Part shown: piece after piece, positions 1-8,815 of the stretch
Layout: every line of letters begins with the position of its first letter
How positions within the stretch are numbered: position 1 is the stretch's first letter
NCBI RefSeq assembly: GCF_009866765.1
Contig: NZ_CP019431.1
Coordinates: 6,220,001 to 6,284,000 of the forward strand
Length of the DNA: 64,000 bases
Direction: 5' to 3'
DNA from: Pseudomonas sp. S35
GTDB taxonomy: Bacteria > Pseudomonadota > Gammaproteobacteria > Pseudomonadales > Pseudomonadaceae
The notes under the pieces: model-generated
Databases searched by the model: none
Told to the model about the DNA's origin: nothing
Seen by the model: the letters and a program-made list of their open reading frames with translations, nothing else
Program-made: the position numbers and the translations under genes

Positions 1-167
1 CCAAGCATCGCCTGCACTTCCTGCCAGGCTTGATCCTCGGCACTGCCCTGGCCCAGCCAGACGGCAAACGCGTCCAGCTCAGCGGGCGTGACGTCGTCGG
101 CCTGCAAGCGGAAATACCAGCCGGATGCTTCGGCGAACAGTTCGTCGGCAGTGGGTGTGGCAGTCAT
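1..167 (-). CDS. FecR-type anti-sigma/sigma regulator, N-terminal fragment (cut by window edge)
   Basis: Only the first 55 codons are present; the rest lies beyond base 1. The translated part (LFAEASGWYFRLQADDV, then AELDAFAVWL) matches the cytoplasmic DUF4880 domain that opens FecR-family inner-membrane regulators. These relay a TonB-receptor signal to a partner ECF sigma factor. The ATG overlaps the stop of the upstream sigma gene, so the two are translationally coupled. The siderophore or receptor involved cannot be told from this window. Confidence 0.85.
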   Translation of the reverse strand, partial: MTATPTADELFAEASGWYFRLQADDVTPAELDAFAVWLGQGSAEDQAWQEVQAML

Positions 168-697
168 GACCGACGTCCTTGTGCATCGCAGGCAAGCCGC
201 GTCTTGATGTAGGCGCGGCATTCAATCAAGGCGCGACGCAATTGGTATTCCACACTGCGCGGGGTGATCGACAGGCGTTCGCCAATCTCGCGGTAGGAAA
301 GTTCGTCGACATGATAGAGCAGGAAGATCTGCCGAGTCGCTTCGGGCAACGCCAGGATGGCGTCCTGCATCAGTTGCTCTTGCTGGTAGGCGGCCAATTG
401 TTCGTCGGCGCCGGGGTTGCTGCACGGCAGTTCTTCGCTGGGCTCGCCGGCATCCAGGCGCTCACGGCGAATAGCCTGGCGCTGATGATCGCGCACCAGG
501 TTGCTGGCGATGGTGAAGAGGAAGGCTGGCAGGTTGTCGATTTTTTCGCCGGACTCCAGGCGCGCCAGGCGCAGGAACGACTCCTGAGTCAGGTCAGCGG
601 CCACCTGGGCACTGCCGGTGCGTCGGGTGACGAAGGCTTCGAGGGCTTTCTTCTGCTCCGCGAACAGGCGCGCGATCTGCGAATTCCAGGAGAGCAC
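164..697 (-). CDS. ECF RNA polymerase sigma factor, FecI type
   Basis: A 177-aa sigma-70-family protein. Region 2 lies at about residues 12-85 (DLTQESFLRLAR, then NLVRDHQRQ) and region 4 at about 115-165 (LPEATRQIFLLYHVDELSYR and an SVEYQLRRAL recognition helix). Length and the adjacent fecR point to the iron-starvation (FecI) ECF class, which usually drives one TonB-dependent receptor gene; that gene would lie left of the window. The start is GTG, preceded by an AAGG about 8 bases away. In the family, transcription is normally Fur-controlled; I did not identify a Fur box here. Confidence 0.88.
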   Translation of the reverse strand: MLSWNSQIARLFAEQKKALEAFVTRRTGSAQVAADLTQESFLRLARLESGEKIDNLPAFLFTIASNLVRDHQRQAIRRERLDAGEPSEELPCSNPGADEQLAAYQQEQLMQDAILALPEATRQIFLLYHVDELSYREIGERLSITPRSVEYQLRRALIECRAYIKTRLACDAQGRRS

Positions 698-817
698 GGC
701 ACGACCTTGAGGGGAACGGAGGGTTCAGGAGGTGCGCACGCTAGCAGAGGATGAGATTGGTTCGCAATTGATATCTATTTCTTGCCTTGCCTTTGTGGTG
801 TTCAGTTAGCCAACGGG

Positions 818-890
818 GGCAACCCACCTCCCACATTTCGGTTTGTGAACACTTTCAAATGTGGGAGCTGGCTTGCCTGCGAAAAGGGCG
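818..890. repeat. REP-type inverted repeat (GCTGGCTTGCCTGCGA family), imperfect
   Basis: The stretch CCCACATTT...AAATGTGGG followed by GAGCTGGCTTGCCTGCGA forms a degenerate hairpin just beyond the pchP stop. The same unit recurs at 20247-20313 and 40683-40773. It may act as a transcript end or mRNA stabiliser for pchP. Confidence 0.6.
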
Positions 891-898
891 ACTCGGTC

Positions 899-1960
899 CT
901 ACTGAATGTCCTCCGGCTTGACGATCACCCAGTTCTTGTCCGCCGTCACCGGCAACCCTTCCTTGGCCTGCGCCGCCGCATGCTTGGCCATCATGCCGTT
1001 GAGTTGGGTCATGTATTTGTCCTTGCGGTTGATCCACAGGTGAACGCCACCCTTGGCCACGTCCACATCGTGGAACAGCATGTAGCCGTCGCTGGTCGGT
1101 GTGTCGCCGCCGACGATCACCGGTTTTTTCCATTCGTCGATGTAGGTGAGGATCGCCGCGTGCTTACCGGCCATCCAGGTTGCCGGGGTCCACAGGTACG
1201 GCGTGAGTTCCAGGCCAAGGTTGGCCTTCTCGTCATACTTGCCGGCGGTGATCTGTTTGCGTGCGGTGGTCAGTTCGCCGGTCTTGCGGTCCTTGAGCAG
1301 CGTGGTCACGCCAATCACGTTTTCGGGTTTGACGTTGTAGCCGTACTTGGGATCGGCAGCGACCATGCGCACCAACTCCTCGGAAGCGGCGGTCATCACG
1401 TACACCTCGATGCCGTTTTCCATCAGCTTGTTGTACAACTCGGTCTGGCCGGTGAAGACTTTCGGCGGCTGCACCTCGGACTTCTTCACCACGTCGCCTT
1501 CGAAATAGCTGACCGGCACTGGCTTGCCGGACGCCATCAGCTCATCCACCTGCACCTTGAGCTCCTTGAGGGTGAAGCCGGAAAATACCTGGGCGACCCA
1601 CGGGTAGCAGACCATGTCGTCCACTTCGCACAGGCGATAGTAGTAACTGAACAGGCTTTCCTTATGGTCGGCGGTGTCTTTGAACGGCATAAGCTTGAGC
1701 GACGGATCGAGGCTGTCGCGGGTGATCAGGCCCTTGTTTTCCATGTAGGGCAGCAGGGACTCTTCAAGGTCGTAGCGGTAACTGGTGTTGTCCATGTCGA
1801 ACACCGCGTAGTTACCCTTGTTGGCGTTGGCGGCGATCATGTCGTTCAGTTGCTTGGCCGCAGGCGCGGGCCAGTGTTTCAACTCGGTGGCGGCAAACGC
1901 CTGGCTGGCGAGTCCCAGGCAAAGTGCGGCGGATACCAGTAGTTTCGGCACGAGCTTCAT
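899..1960 (-). CDS. pchP: phosphorylcholine phosphatase (HAD superfamily), periplasmic
   Basis: A 353-aa exported HAD phosphatase resembling P. aeruginosa PchP, which removes phosphate from phosphorylcholine released by phospholipase C and so feeds choline to glycine-betaine catabolism. A signal peptide ends near residue 23 (QAFA/ATE). HAD motif I is DMDNT at 55-59 with nucleophile Asp55. Motif II is the TAAS stretch near residue 180, and motif IV is GGDTPTSDGYM. Length fits the family. The ATG has a GGGAGAC Shine-Dalgarno. In P. aeruginosa the gene is induced by GbdR with choline metabolites; I could not confirm a GbdR site in the 242-bp gap shared with tcyP. Confidence 0.9.
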   Translation of the reverse strand: MKLVPKLLVSAALCLGLASQAFAATELKHWPAPAAKQLNDMIAANANKGNYAVFDMDNTSYRYDLEESLLPYMENKGLITRDSLDPSLKLMPFKDTADHKESLFSYYYRLCEVDDMVCYPWVAQVFSGFTLKELKVQVDELMASGKPVPVSYFEGDVVKKSEVQPPKVFTGQTELYNKLMENGIEVYVMTAASEELVRMVAADPKYGYNVKPENVIGVTTLLKDRKTGELTTARKQITAGKYDEKANLGLELTPYLWTPATWMAGKHAAILTYIDEWKKPVIVGGDTPTSDGYMLFHDVDVAKGGVHLWINRKDKYMTQLNGMMAKHAAAQAKEGLPVTADKNWVIVKPEDIQ

Positions 1961-2202
1961 AGGCGTTGTCTCCCTGAGTGAAAGACATTGACGCTAACAA
2001 ATCCCCGTGACAGTTCCCATGTTGAGCGCGACCGTGCGCGTCCTGATCCCGCCAACGGCATACGCCGGAGCGTCAACGGCTTATTCCAAAAACGACAGTT
2101 GCCATTCCATATCGGTATTAAATCAATAAATATCAAGCTGTTAGGCTTTCCGGTTCGCAATCGCAGGCTCACGCGATTGGCTGCCTTCTCAACGGAGCTT
2201 CA

Positions 2203-3594
2203 ATGAATCTGCCCCTGATTCTCAACTTACTGGTGTTCGTGGCCCTGCTGTTGGGCCTGGCACAAACCCGCCGCACTCACTGGAGCCTCGCCAAGAAGGT
2301 GCTGTTCGCCCTGGTCTTGGGTGTGGCGTTCGGTGTGGCGCTGCACAGCATCTACGGTGCCGGCAACCCGGTGCTCAAGGCCTCCATCGGCTGGTTCGAT
2401 CTGGTCGGTAATGGCTACGTGCAATTACTGCAAATGATCGTGATCCCGCTGGTATTCGCGTCGATCCTCAGCGCTGTGGCGCGTCTGCACAACGCGGCTT
2501 CCTTGGGCAAGATCAGCTTCCTGACCATCGGCACGCTGCTGTTCACCACCGCGATTGCGGCGCTGATCGGTATCGGCCTGACCAACCTGTTCGGCCTCAC
2601 CGCCGAAGGCCTGGTGGCCGGCACCCAGGAAATGGCGCGCCTGCAAGTGATCCAGAGTGATTACGCGGGCAAGGTCGCCGACCTGAATATCCCGCAGTTG
2701 CTGCTCTCGTTCGTGCCATCCAACCCGTTTGCCGACCTGGCCCGGGCCAAGCCGACGTCGATCATCAGCGTGGTGATTTTCGCTGCATTCCTGGGCGTCG
2801 CCGCGCTGCAACTGCTCAAGGATGACGTGGAAAAAGGCCAGAAAGTGCTCAACGCCATCGACACCCTGCAAGCCTGGGTGATGCGCTTGGTGCGCCTGGT
2901 GATGAAGCTGACCCCGTACGGCGTGCTGGCATTGATGACCAAAGTGGTCGCCGGCTCCAACCTGCAAGACATCATCAAGCTCGGCAGCTTCGTGCTGGTG
3001 TCGTACCTGGCGCTGGGCCTGATGTTCGTGGTGCACGGCCTGCTGCTGTCGCTGGCCGGGATCAACCCGCTGCGGTTTTTCCGCAAGGTCTGGCCAGTGC
3101 TGACGTTTGCCTTCACTAGCCGCTCCAGCGCGGCGGCCATCCCGCTGAGCATTGAAGCGCAGACCCGTCGCCTGGGCATCCCGCAATCCATCGCCGGTTT
3201 CGCCGCCTCGTTTGGCGCGACCATCGGCCAGAACGGGTGTGCCGGTCTTTATCCGGCGATGTTGGCCGTGATGGTAGCGCCGACCGTGGGTATCAACCCA
3301 CTGGACCCGCTGTGGATCGCAACCCTGGTGGCGATTGTGACCCTGAGTTCGGCCGGTGTGGCCGGCGTGGGCGGCGGCGCGACCTTTGCCGCGCTGATCG
3401 TGCTGCCGGCGATGGGCTTGCCAGTGTCACTGGTGGCGCTGCTGATTTCCGTGGAGCCGTTGATCGACATGGGCCGTACGGCGTTGAACGTGAACGGTTC
3501 GATGACGGCGGGCGCGATTACCAGTCAGATCATGGGGCAGACGGATAAAGCGCTGTTGGATGCCGATGAGCATGGCGAACTAGCGCAGGCCTGA
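2203..3594 (+). CDS. tcyP: L-cystine:cation symporter, TcyP/YdjN family
   Basis: A 463-aa polytopic protein of the dicarboxylate/amino acid:cation symporter (DAACS/SDF) family. It has long hydrophobic helices throughout and the hairpin region [18 protein letters not shown], followed by [14 protein letters not shown]. The second half carries [20 protein letters not shown]. The N-terminus ([17 protein letters not shown]) is characteristic of YdjN/TcyP rather than GltP or DctA. It would import cystine, and possibly related sulfur amino acids, across the inner membrane. It is a monocistronic gene ended by a REP pair. The start has AACGGAG upstream. Confidence 0.88.
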   Translation: MNLPLILNLLVFVALLLGLAQTRRTHWSLAKKVLFALVLGVAFGVALHSIYGAGNPVLKASIGWFDLVGNGYVQLLQMIVIPLVFASILSAVARLHNAASLGKISFLTIGTLLFTTAIAALIGIGLTNLFGLTAEGLVAGTQEMARLQVIQSDYAGKVADLNIPQLLLSFVPSNPFADLARAKPTSIISVVIFAAFLGVAALQLLKDDVEKGQKVLNAIDTLQAWVMRLVRLVMKLTPYGVLALMTKVVAGSNLQDIIKLGSFVLVSYLALGLMFVVHGLLLSLAGINPLRFFRKVWPVLTFAFTSRSSAAAIPLSIEAQTRRLGIPQSIAGFAASFGATIGQNGCAGLYPAMLAVMVAPTVGINPLDPLWIATLVAIVTLSSAGVAGVGGGATFAALIVLPAMGLPVSLVALLISVEPLIDMGRTALNVNGSMTAGAITSQIMGQTDKALLDADEHGELAQA

Positions 3595-3603
3595 ACCCGG
3601 CCA

Positions 3604-3738
3604 TGTAGTGAGCGGGCTTGCCCCGCGCTGGGTGGCGAAGCCGCCCTAAACCCAGGCATCGCGGTGTTTCAGTTAGACCGGGCTGCATGGATTTGGGGCG
3701 GCTTCGCCCCCCAGCGCGGGGCAAGCCCGCTCACTACA
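3604..3738. repeat. REP pair forming a large inverted repeat (AGCGGGCTTGCCCCGCGC family)
   Basis: Two inverted copies of the TGTAGTGAGCGGGCTTGCCC unit face each other over about 135 bp between the convergent tcyP and folA genes. The inner arms GGTGGCGAAGCCGCCC and GGGGCGGCTTCGCCCC also fold. This is the REP-doublet layout of fluorescent pseudomonads and probably forms the shared 3' end of both transcripts. Confidence 0.85.
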
Positions 3739-3739
3739 G

Positions 3740-4252
3740 TCAGTTGTGCTCCCAGACCTCAAAGTTGTACGCCGGTTTGTCACCCTCGGCTGGGTTCTCT
3801 AGATTCGACACCAGCTTCCACTGCCCCTGATCAAACGCCGGAAACCAAGCATCCCCTTCCGGGCTCAGCGCCACCCGCGTCAGGTACAGGCGATCGGCCT
3901 GCTCCAGCCCCTGCGCATACAGCTGCGCGCCGCCGATCAGCATCAGCTCGTCCACGCCTTGCTCCAGTGCCCAGGCTTCGGCCCGCGCCACGGCGGCATC
4001 GAGCGACGGAAAAACTTCCGCACCTTCCAGCGCCAGGTCGGTCTGACGGCTAACCACGATATTCAAGCGCCCCGGCAGCGGTCGGCCCAGGGAATCCCAG
4101 GTCTTGCGCCCCATGATGATCGGCTTGCCCAGGGTGGTGGCCTTGAAATATTTGAAATCCCCCGGCAAATGCCAGGGCATGCTGTTGTCGACGCCGATCA
4201 CGCGGTTTTCACCGAGGGCTGCGATCAGGCTTAAAGGGAGAGTTTTTTTCAT
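3740..4252 (-). CDS. folA: dihydrofolate reductase
   Basis: A 170-aa DHFR that reduces dihydrofolate to tetrahydrofolate with NADPH, regenerating the cofactor oxidised by ThyA (16573-17406). Visible motifs are GVDNSMPWHLPGDFKYFK with acidic Asp32, the NADPH-site stretch IIMGRKTWDSLGRPLPGR, and the C-terminal LMLIGGAQLYAQ. The length is usual for bacterial DHFR. It lies divergent to the DUF2868 gene with a 69-bp gap, and its stop directly abuts a REP pair. Confidence 0.97.
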   Translation of the reverse strand: MKKTLPLSLIAALGENRVIGVDNSMPWHLPGDFKYFKATTLGKPIIMGRKTWDSLGRPLPGRLNIVVSRQTDLALEGAEVFPSLDAAVARAEAWALEQGVDELMLIGGAQLYAQGLEQADRLYLTRVALSPEGDAWFPAFDQGQWKLVSNLENPAEGDKPAYNFEVWEHN

Positions 4253-4321
4253 GGCGACGAGAATACCAGAGCCACGACCCAGCGGTTATGCTCCAGGCTC
4301 ACTGACACAACAGGACGGCGC

Positions 4322-5701
4322 GTGACTGCACTGAACCCGCTGCAAAAACTCTGGCTGACAGAAACCGTGCGCCTGCGTGAAGAACACGCAGGCGCCCTGG
4401 AGGACTTGGAAGCCAACCGCCTGGCCCGCACGGCCGGCGGCGATCTGCCGACGCGTATCCAGCATCGCGCCTTGCATCTGGCCGAGCGCGATGGGCTGAC
4501 TGCCGCCCTCACCCGCTGGCTGCAAGGTGCGCGTTTGGCACTGGTGCTGCTGGCGCTAGTCGCCGTAGTCAGCGGCGCCGGGCTTGCCTTCGCGGCACTT
4601 GGCAACGGCTTGACCCCGGTGAATGTGTTCTGGGCCCTGGGCAGCCTGCTCGGTTTGAACCTGATCCTGTTGATAAGCTGGGCAATGGGCCTGCTGTTTG
4701 CTGGAGAACACAGCGCCAGCCTTGGTCGCTTATGGCTGTGGCTCAGTGAAAAACTAGCCCGTGACGCCAAGGCCGCGCAATTGGCGCCCGCGTTGTTGCT
4801 GGTGTTGCAACGCCAGAAACTCAATCGCTGGGCGGTAGGCGTACTGGTCAACGGTTTGTGGTTGCTGGCCTTGCTCAGCGCACTGGTGATATTGCTGACG
4901 CTGCTCGCCACCAGGCGCTACGGCTTTGTGTGGGAGACCACCATTCTCGGCGCCGACACCTTCGTCGCCGTCACCCAGGCCCTCGGCAGCCTGCCAGCCT
5001 TGCTTGGCTTCAGCGTGCCCACCGTCGAGATGATTCGCGCCAGCGGCGACTCGGCCCTGAATATCGAAAGCGCTCGCCAAGCCTGGGCCGCCTGGCTGGT
5101 GGGCGTATTGCTGGTCTACGGCCTGCTGCCGCGACTGCTCCTCGCCCTGCTGTGCCTGTGGCGCTGGAAACGCGGGCGCGCCGCCTTGCGCCTGGACCTG
5201 AACCTACCGGGCTACAGCCAACTGCGCGAACGCCTGATGCCCAGCAGCGAACGCCTCGGGGTCAACGACGCCGCGCCCGAGCAATTGCATCACGTCGCCG
5301 GCGGCGTCAGTGAATTGGACAGCAACGGCGCCCTGCTGGTGGCCATCGAACTGGACGACCAGCACCCTTGGCCGCCCAAACTGCCGGCTCAGGTGAAAAA
5401 TGCCGGCATCCTCGACAGCCGTGAATCGCGCCACAAATTGCTGGAACAACTCACCCGCTTCCCGCCCGCCCGCCTGGCCATCGCCTGCGACCCACGCCGC
5501 TCGCCGGATCGCGGCAGTCTCGCACTGATCGCCGAACTCGCACGCAGCGCCGCCGCCACCCGTGTCTGGCTGCTGCAAGCGCCGCCCGGCCAAGCGCTGG
5601 ATGCCGAACGCCTGGGCGATTGGCACAGCGCGCTGCATCAGCTGGAATTGCCGTTTGCCGACTGCGCGCCGCTGAACTGGCTGGAGACCGGTCATGACTA
5701 A
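4322..5701 (+). CDS. DUF2868 family inner-membrane protein
   Basis: A 459-aa protein of unknown function. About 70 mostly polar residues lead into four predicted membrane helices (about 71-93, 102-126, 172-197 and 256-280), followed by a 180-residue soluble C-terminal region that is probably cytoplasmic. The segment between helices 3 and 4 carries the ETTILGADTFVAV stretch that I associate with DUF2868. The start is GTG with AGGA about 10 bases upstream. The stop overlaps the next gene by 8 bases (ATGACTAA), so it is coupled to the DUF3482 GTPase; the two very likely form one complex. No biochemical role is known to me. Confidence 0.8.
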   Translation: MTALNPLQKLWLTETVRLREEHAGALEDLEANRLARTAGGDLPTRIQHRALHLAERDGLTAALTRWLQGARLALVLLALVAVVSGAGLAFAALGNGLTPVNVFWALGSLLGLNLILLISWAMGLLFAGEHSASLGRLWLWLSEKLARDAKAAQLAPALLLVLQRQKLNRWAVGVLVNGLWLLALLSALVILLTLLATRRYGFVWETTILGADTFVAVTQALGSLPALLGFSVPTVEMIRASGDSALNIESARQAWAAWLVGVLLVYGLLPRLLLALLCLWRWKRGRAALRLDLNLPGYSQLRERLMPSSERLGVNDAAPEQLHHVAGGVSELDSNGALLVAIELDDQHPWPPKLPAQVKNAGILDSRESRHKLLEQLTRFPPARLAIACDPRRSPDRGSLALIAELARSAAATRVWLLQAPPGQALDAERLGDWHSALHQLELPFADCAPLNWLETGHD

Positions 5702-7061
5702 ACCGCTGAAACTTGCCGTGGTCGGCCACACCAACGTGGGCAAGACCTCGCTGCTGCGCACCCTGACCCGTGACGTGGGCTTCGGCGAAGTGTCCCATCG
5801 CCCCAGCACCACGCGGCATGTGGAGGGCGCGCGCCTGTCGGTGGACGGCGAAGCCCTGCTGGAGCTGTATGACACGCCCGGCCTGGAAGATGCCATCGCC
5901 CTGCTCGACTACCTGGAACGCCTCGACCGCCCTGGCGAACGCCTGGACGGCCCGGCACGCCTGGCGCGGTTCCTGGAAGGCAGCGAAGCGCGCCAGCGTT
6001 TCGAGCAGGAAGCCAAAGTGCTGCGCCAACTGCTGGCCTCGGACGCCGGGCTGTATGTGATCGACGCCCGCGAGCCGGTGCTGGCCAAGTACCGCGATGA
6101 GCTGCAAGTGCTGGCCAGTTGCGGCAAACCGTTGCTGCCGGTGCTCAATTTTGTCAGCAGCAGCGAGCACCGCGAGCCGGACTGGCGCGAAGCCCTGGCC
6201 CGCCTCGGCCTGCATGCGCTGGTGCGTTTCGACAGCGTCGCACCGCCGGAAGACGGCGAACGTCGCCTGTATGAAAGCCTCGCCCTGCTGCTGGAAAACG
6301 CCCGGCCGCAACTGGAACGGCTGATCCTCGATCAAGAAGCCCAGCGCCAGGCCCGCCAGCAAAGCGCCGCACGCTTGATCGCCGAGTTGCTGATCGACTG
6401 CGCCGCGTGCCGGCGCAGCGTGGTCACTGAAGATGAGCAGCAAGCCATCGGCGATTTACGCAAGGCCGTGCGCCAGCGCGAACAAAAATGCGTAGACGCC
6501 CTGCTCAAGCTGTTCGGTTTCCGCCCACAAGACGCGGCCGCCAGCGACTTGCCGCTGCTGGATGGCCGCTGGGGCGACGACCTGTTCAACCCGGAAACCC
6601 TCAAGCAACTCGGCGTGCGCGTGGGTGGCGGGATCGCTGCCGGCGCCGCAGCGGGGGCCGGGGTAGATCTGCTGGTCGGCGGGCTGACGCTGGGCGCCGC
6701 GGCCCTGGCCGGCGCCATCGCCGGGGGCGCGCTGCAAACCGCGCGCAGCTATGGCAGCCGCCTGCTGGGCAAGATCAAAGGCCAGCGCGAGCTGACCGTG
6801 GATGACAGCGTGCTGCGCCTGCTCGCCCTGCGCCAACGCCAGTTGCTCAAGGCCCTGAGCGTGCGCGGCCACGCGGCGATGCACAGCATCAAGGTCGATA
6901 CGCCCCAGGACAAAACCTGGCGCGAAGGCAAGTTGCCGGAGGCGCTGCACAAAGCCCGTGCCCACCCGCAATGGTCGTCGCTCAACCCCCACGCCAAGCT
7001 GAGCCAGGCCGAACGCCAGGAGCAGGTCGAGGCCCTCGCCCAGCGCCTCGACGAGACTTAA
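5694..7061 (+). CDS. GTPase with C-terminal DUF3482 domain
   Basis: A 455-aa protein whose first 200 residues are a TRAFAC-type G domain. The P-loop is GHTNVGKTS (11-19), the switch-II DTPG is at 60-63, and a switch-I threonine lies in STTRHVEG. The expected NKxD (G4) position reads LNFVSSSEH, so the guanine-specificity motif is degenerate. The C-terminal half is helical. It contains a Gly/Ala-rich stretch at about 306-350 (GGGIAAGAAAGAGVDLLVGG and onward) that resembles a glycine zipper and may insert into or lie on the membrane. It is coupled to the upstream membrane protein. The cellular role is not known. Confidence 0.82.
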   Translation: MTKPLKLAVVGHTNVGKTSLLRTLTRDVGFGEVSHRPSTTRHVEGARLSVDGEALLELYDTPGLEDAIALLDYLERLDRPGERLDGPARLARFLEGSEARQRFEQEAKVLRQLLASDAGLYVIDAREPVLAKYRDELQVLASCGKPLLPVLNFVSSSEHREPDWREALARLGLHALVRFDSVAPPEDGERRLYESLALLLENARPQLERLILDQEAQRQARQQSAARLIAELLIDCAACRRSVVTEDEQQAIGDLRKAVRQREQKCVDALLKLFGFRPQDAAASDLPLLDGRWGDDLFNPETLKQLGVRVGGGIAAGAAAGAGVDLLVGGLTLGAAALAGAIAGGALQTARSYGSRLLGKIKGQRELTVDDSVLRLLALRQRQLLKALSVRGHAAMHSIKVDTPQDKTWREGKLPEALHKARAHPQWSSLNPHAKLSQAERQEQVEALAQRLDET

Positions 7062-7612
7062 GCCGCCAGCACTTGCCGGGCCTTGGCCTTGAGGATTTCA
7101 AGGTCGAGCAGCGGCACGTGCCGGGCCTTGGCCTGTTCATCCCAGTGGCGCATGCGCAGGCTGATGTGACACAACGGGTCCTGTTCGAAGGCCCGTGCCT
7201 CCTCGGCTGTCATCACGCCGCCCTGATAGCCTAGGGTACGACGGCTGGCTTCGCTCAGGCGGGCGTAGTAGTCCGGTTGGCTGAAGGTCAGGTAGCGCTT
7301 GGCTTGCACGTGATATTCCACCAATTTGGCCATGCGCTCGCTGAACCCCGCGCGACGCAGGTAATCCGCGCCCAGCCGCTCGTGGCTGACCACGCCGTAG
7401 CCGCCCATGTTGTCGCCACCCTGGCCGCAGAGATGGCCGATATCGTGGAAGAACGCCGCCAACACCACTTCATCGTCGAAGCCCTCAGCCATCGCCCGTT
7501 GCGCGGCCTGGGACATGTGTTCGATCTGCGACACCGGCTCGCCGATGTAATCCGCCGCGCCGTGCTGTTCGTACAGTCCGAAGACGTCGGCAATCACTTG
7601 TTCCCGGTTCAT
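7058..7612 (-). CDS. phnZ: PhnZ-like HD-domain mixed-valent di-iron phosphonate oxygenase
   Basis: A 184-aa HD-domain protein matching the phosphonate-degradation HD oxygenase family. Characterised PhnZ cleaves the C-P bond of (R)-2-amino-1-hydroxyethylphosphonate to give glycine and phosphate. Conserved positions visible here are Tyr22 and Glu25 in DYIGE, His32, the HDIGH core at 56-60, His77 in SHERLGADYL, and HVQAKRYL with His101 and Lys105. The ATG at 7612 shares one base with the stop of the upstream FAD oxidase (TGATG). A longer reading frame exists upstream but only overlaps that gene. No PhnY hydroxylase lies in this window, so the true substrate is uncertain. Confidence 0.85.
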   Translation of the reverse strand: MNREQVIADVFGLYEQHGAADYIGEPVSQIEHMSQAAQRAMAEGFDDEVVLAAFFHDIGHLCGQGGDNMGGYGVVSHERLGADYLRRAGFSERMAKLVEYHVQAKRYLTFSQPDYYARLSEASRRTLGYQGGVMTAEEARAFEQDPLCHISLRMRHWDEQAKARHVPLLDLEILKAKARQVLAA

Positions 7613-8742
7613 CACGCCTCCCACAATGCACAGATATTGCGCTCGGCCATCGCCGGCCCCACGCTCATGCCCACGCCGGTGTGCATCAACGCCGCACTCA
7701 CGCCCGGCGCCGCCTGCAAGAACGAAAACGGCGCAGGCCCACGCGAGCCGTAAACGCCCTGCCAACGCTCCACCACCTGGATCTTGCAGCCCAAGGTCTG
7801 CTGGGCCAATTCGATCATCCAGTCATCGACCTGCTCGGCGTTGAACGGCGACGCATCGCTGCCGTAATCATGGGAGTCACCGATGATCAGTTCACCGTGA
7901 GGCGTCGGGCTGATCAGCAAGTGAATGCCATGCTCATGCAGGTACGGTGCTTCGCGCAGGATCTGCGCCTGCACCGGCGCGGCTTCCGGCAAGTCGGCGA
8001 AGGCGCCGTAATGCACGCAACTGAGGCCGGTGAGCAAGGCGTGTTGCAGGTTCAGGTTGAGCACCGGCCGGGCGCGCAGCATTTGCAGGCGACAGACCTG
8101 CGGGTTGAGCGGCGCAATCGCTTCGGCCAGCAGGGTTTGGTAATCGTGGCCGGAGCAGACGATGATCTGCTCGCCGCGAAAGCTCCCCGCCGTGCTGTGC
8201 AACTGGCCCGGCTCGACGTCGCGCACGAGCGTGGAGAAGTGAAACTCCACGTTCAGGTCTTGCGCCAGGTAGTTGATCAACGCCGGGATCGCCTCGCGGG
8301 AATACAGTTGCTGATCGTCCTTGCCATGCAGCGCGGCACGATGATGGCGGAACTGGCCGCCGTACAAGTCCTTCATTGCCGCGCCTTGCAGTAACTCGAC
8401 GTTGTAGCCGTACGCTTGCGCGCGCCCGGCGCAGAAGGCTTCCAATAAGTGTTCTTCAGCCTCGCTGCGGGCAAACAGATAGGAGCCATTGCGCTTGAGC
8501 TGCAGGCCGGCGGTTTGTGCCCAATGGCCCCAGATCTCGCGGCTTTCGCGCGCCAGGTCGAGCATCGGGCCCGGTGGTTGGCCGGTGACCAGCGCCTGGC
8601 CGAAGTTACGCACCGAAGCGCCCAACGGCGTGGCACTGCGCTCGAAGACTTTGACCTTGAGGCCACGCTTGGCGGCGGCGTAGGCGTGGGACAGGCCGAG
8701 GATGCCGGCGCCGATGATCAGCAGGTCGCTGTGGTGTGTCAT
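7612..8742 (-). CDS. FAD-dependent amine oxidoreductase of the phosphonate-associated TIGR03364 type
   Basis: A 376-aa DAO-type flavoenzyme. It starts with a Rossmann dinucleotide fold (LLIIGAGILGLSHAYAAAKR) and ends with the FAD-contact segment VSAALMHTGVGMSVGPAMAE. TIGR03364 members sit in phosphonate clusters and are thought to oxidise the amine of 2-aminoethylphosphonate or an N-methyl or 1-hydroxy derivative, giving an aldehyde plus ammonia or methylamine. Here it lies between the transporter and phnZ, consistent with such a step. The start has AGGA upstream. The assignment rests on family resemblance and context. Confidence 0.8.
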   Translation of the reverse strand: MTHHSDLLIIGAGILGLSHAYAAAKRGLKVKVFERSATPLGASVRNFGQALVTGQPPGPMLDLARESREIWGHWAQTAGLQLKRNGSYLFARSEAEEHLLEAFCAGRAQAYGYNVELLQGAAMKDLYGGQFRHHRAALHGKDDQQLYSREAIPALINYLAQDLNVEFHFSTLVRDVEPGQLHSTAGSFRGEQIIVCSGHDYQTLLAEAIAPLNPQVCRLQMLRARPVLNLNLQHALLTGLSCVHYGAFADLPEAAPVQAQILREAPYLHEHGIHLLISPTPHGELIIGDSHDYGSDASPFNAEQVDDWMIELAQQTLGCKIQVVERWQGVYGSRGPAPFSFLQAAPGVSAALMHTGVGMSVGPAMAERNICALWEA

Positions 8743-8770
8743 TTAGTGATGTCCTGTTTTCAAGACCGCC

Positions 8771-8790
8771 ATCGGGGGCAAGCCCCCGAT
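8771..8790. repeat. short REP-core palindrome within the phosphonate operon
   Basis: ATCGGGGGCAAGCCCCCGAT, with 9-bp arms and an AA loop, lies in the 73-bp gap between the transporter binding-protein gene and the FAD oxidase gene. It has no U-tract on either strand. It could stabilise the abundant binding-protein mRNA or partly separate transporter from enzyme expression. Confidence 0.75.
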
Positions 8791-8815
8791 GAGGCCATCA
8801 GCCCAAACGGAGCAA

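Noticed and set aside
782-1942. 386-codon plus-strand frame opposite pchP
   Set aside because: It is antisense to a gene with all HAD motifs; the product is low-complexity in Val, Gly and His with no domain.
7613-7765. 51-codon N-terminal extension of the PhnZ-like gene
   Set aside because: It overlaps the upstream FAD oxidase in another frame; homology starts at MNREQVIADVFGLYEQHG, and the TGATG junction is a standard coupled start.
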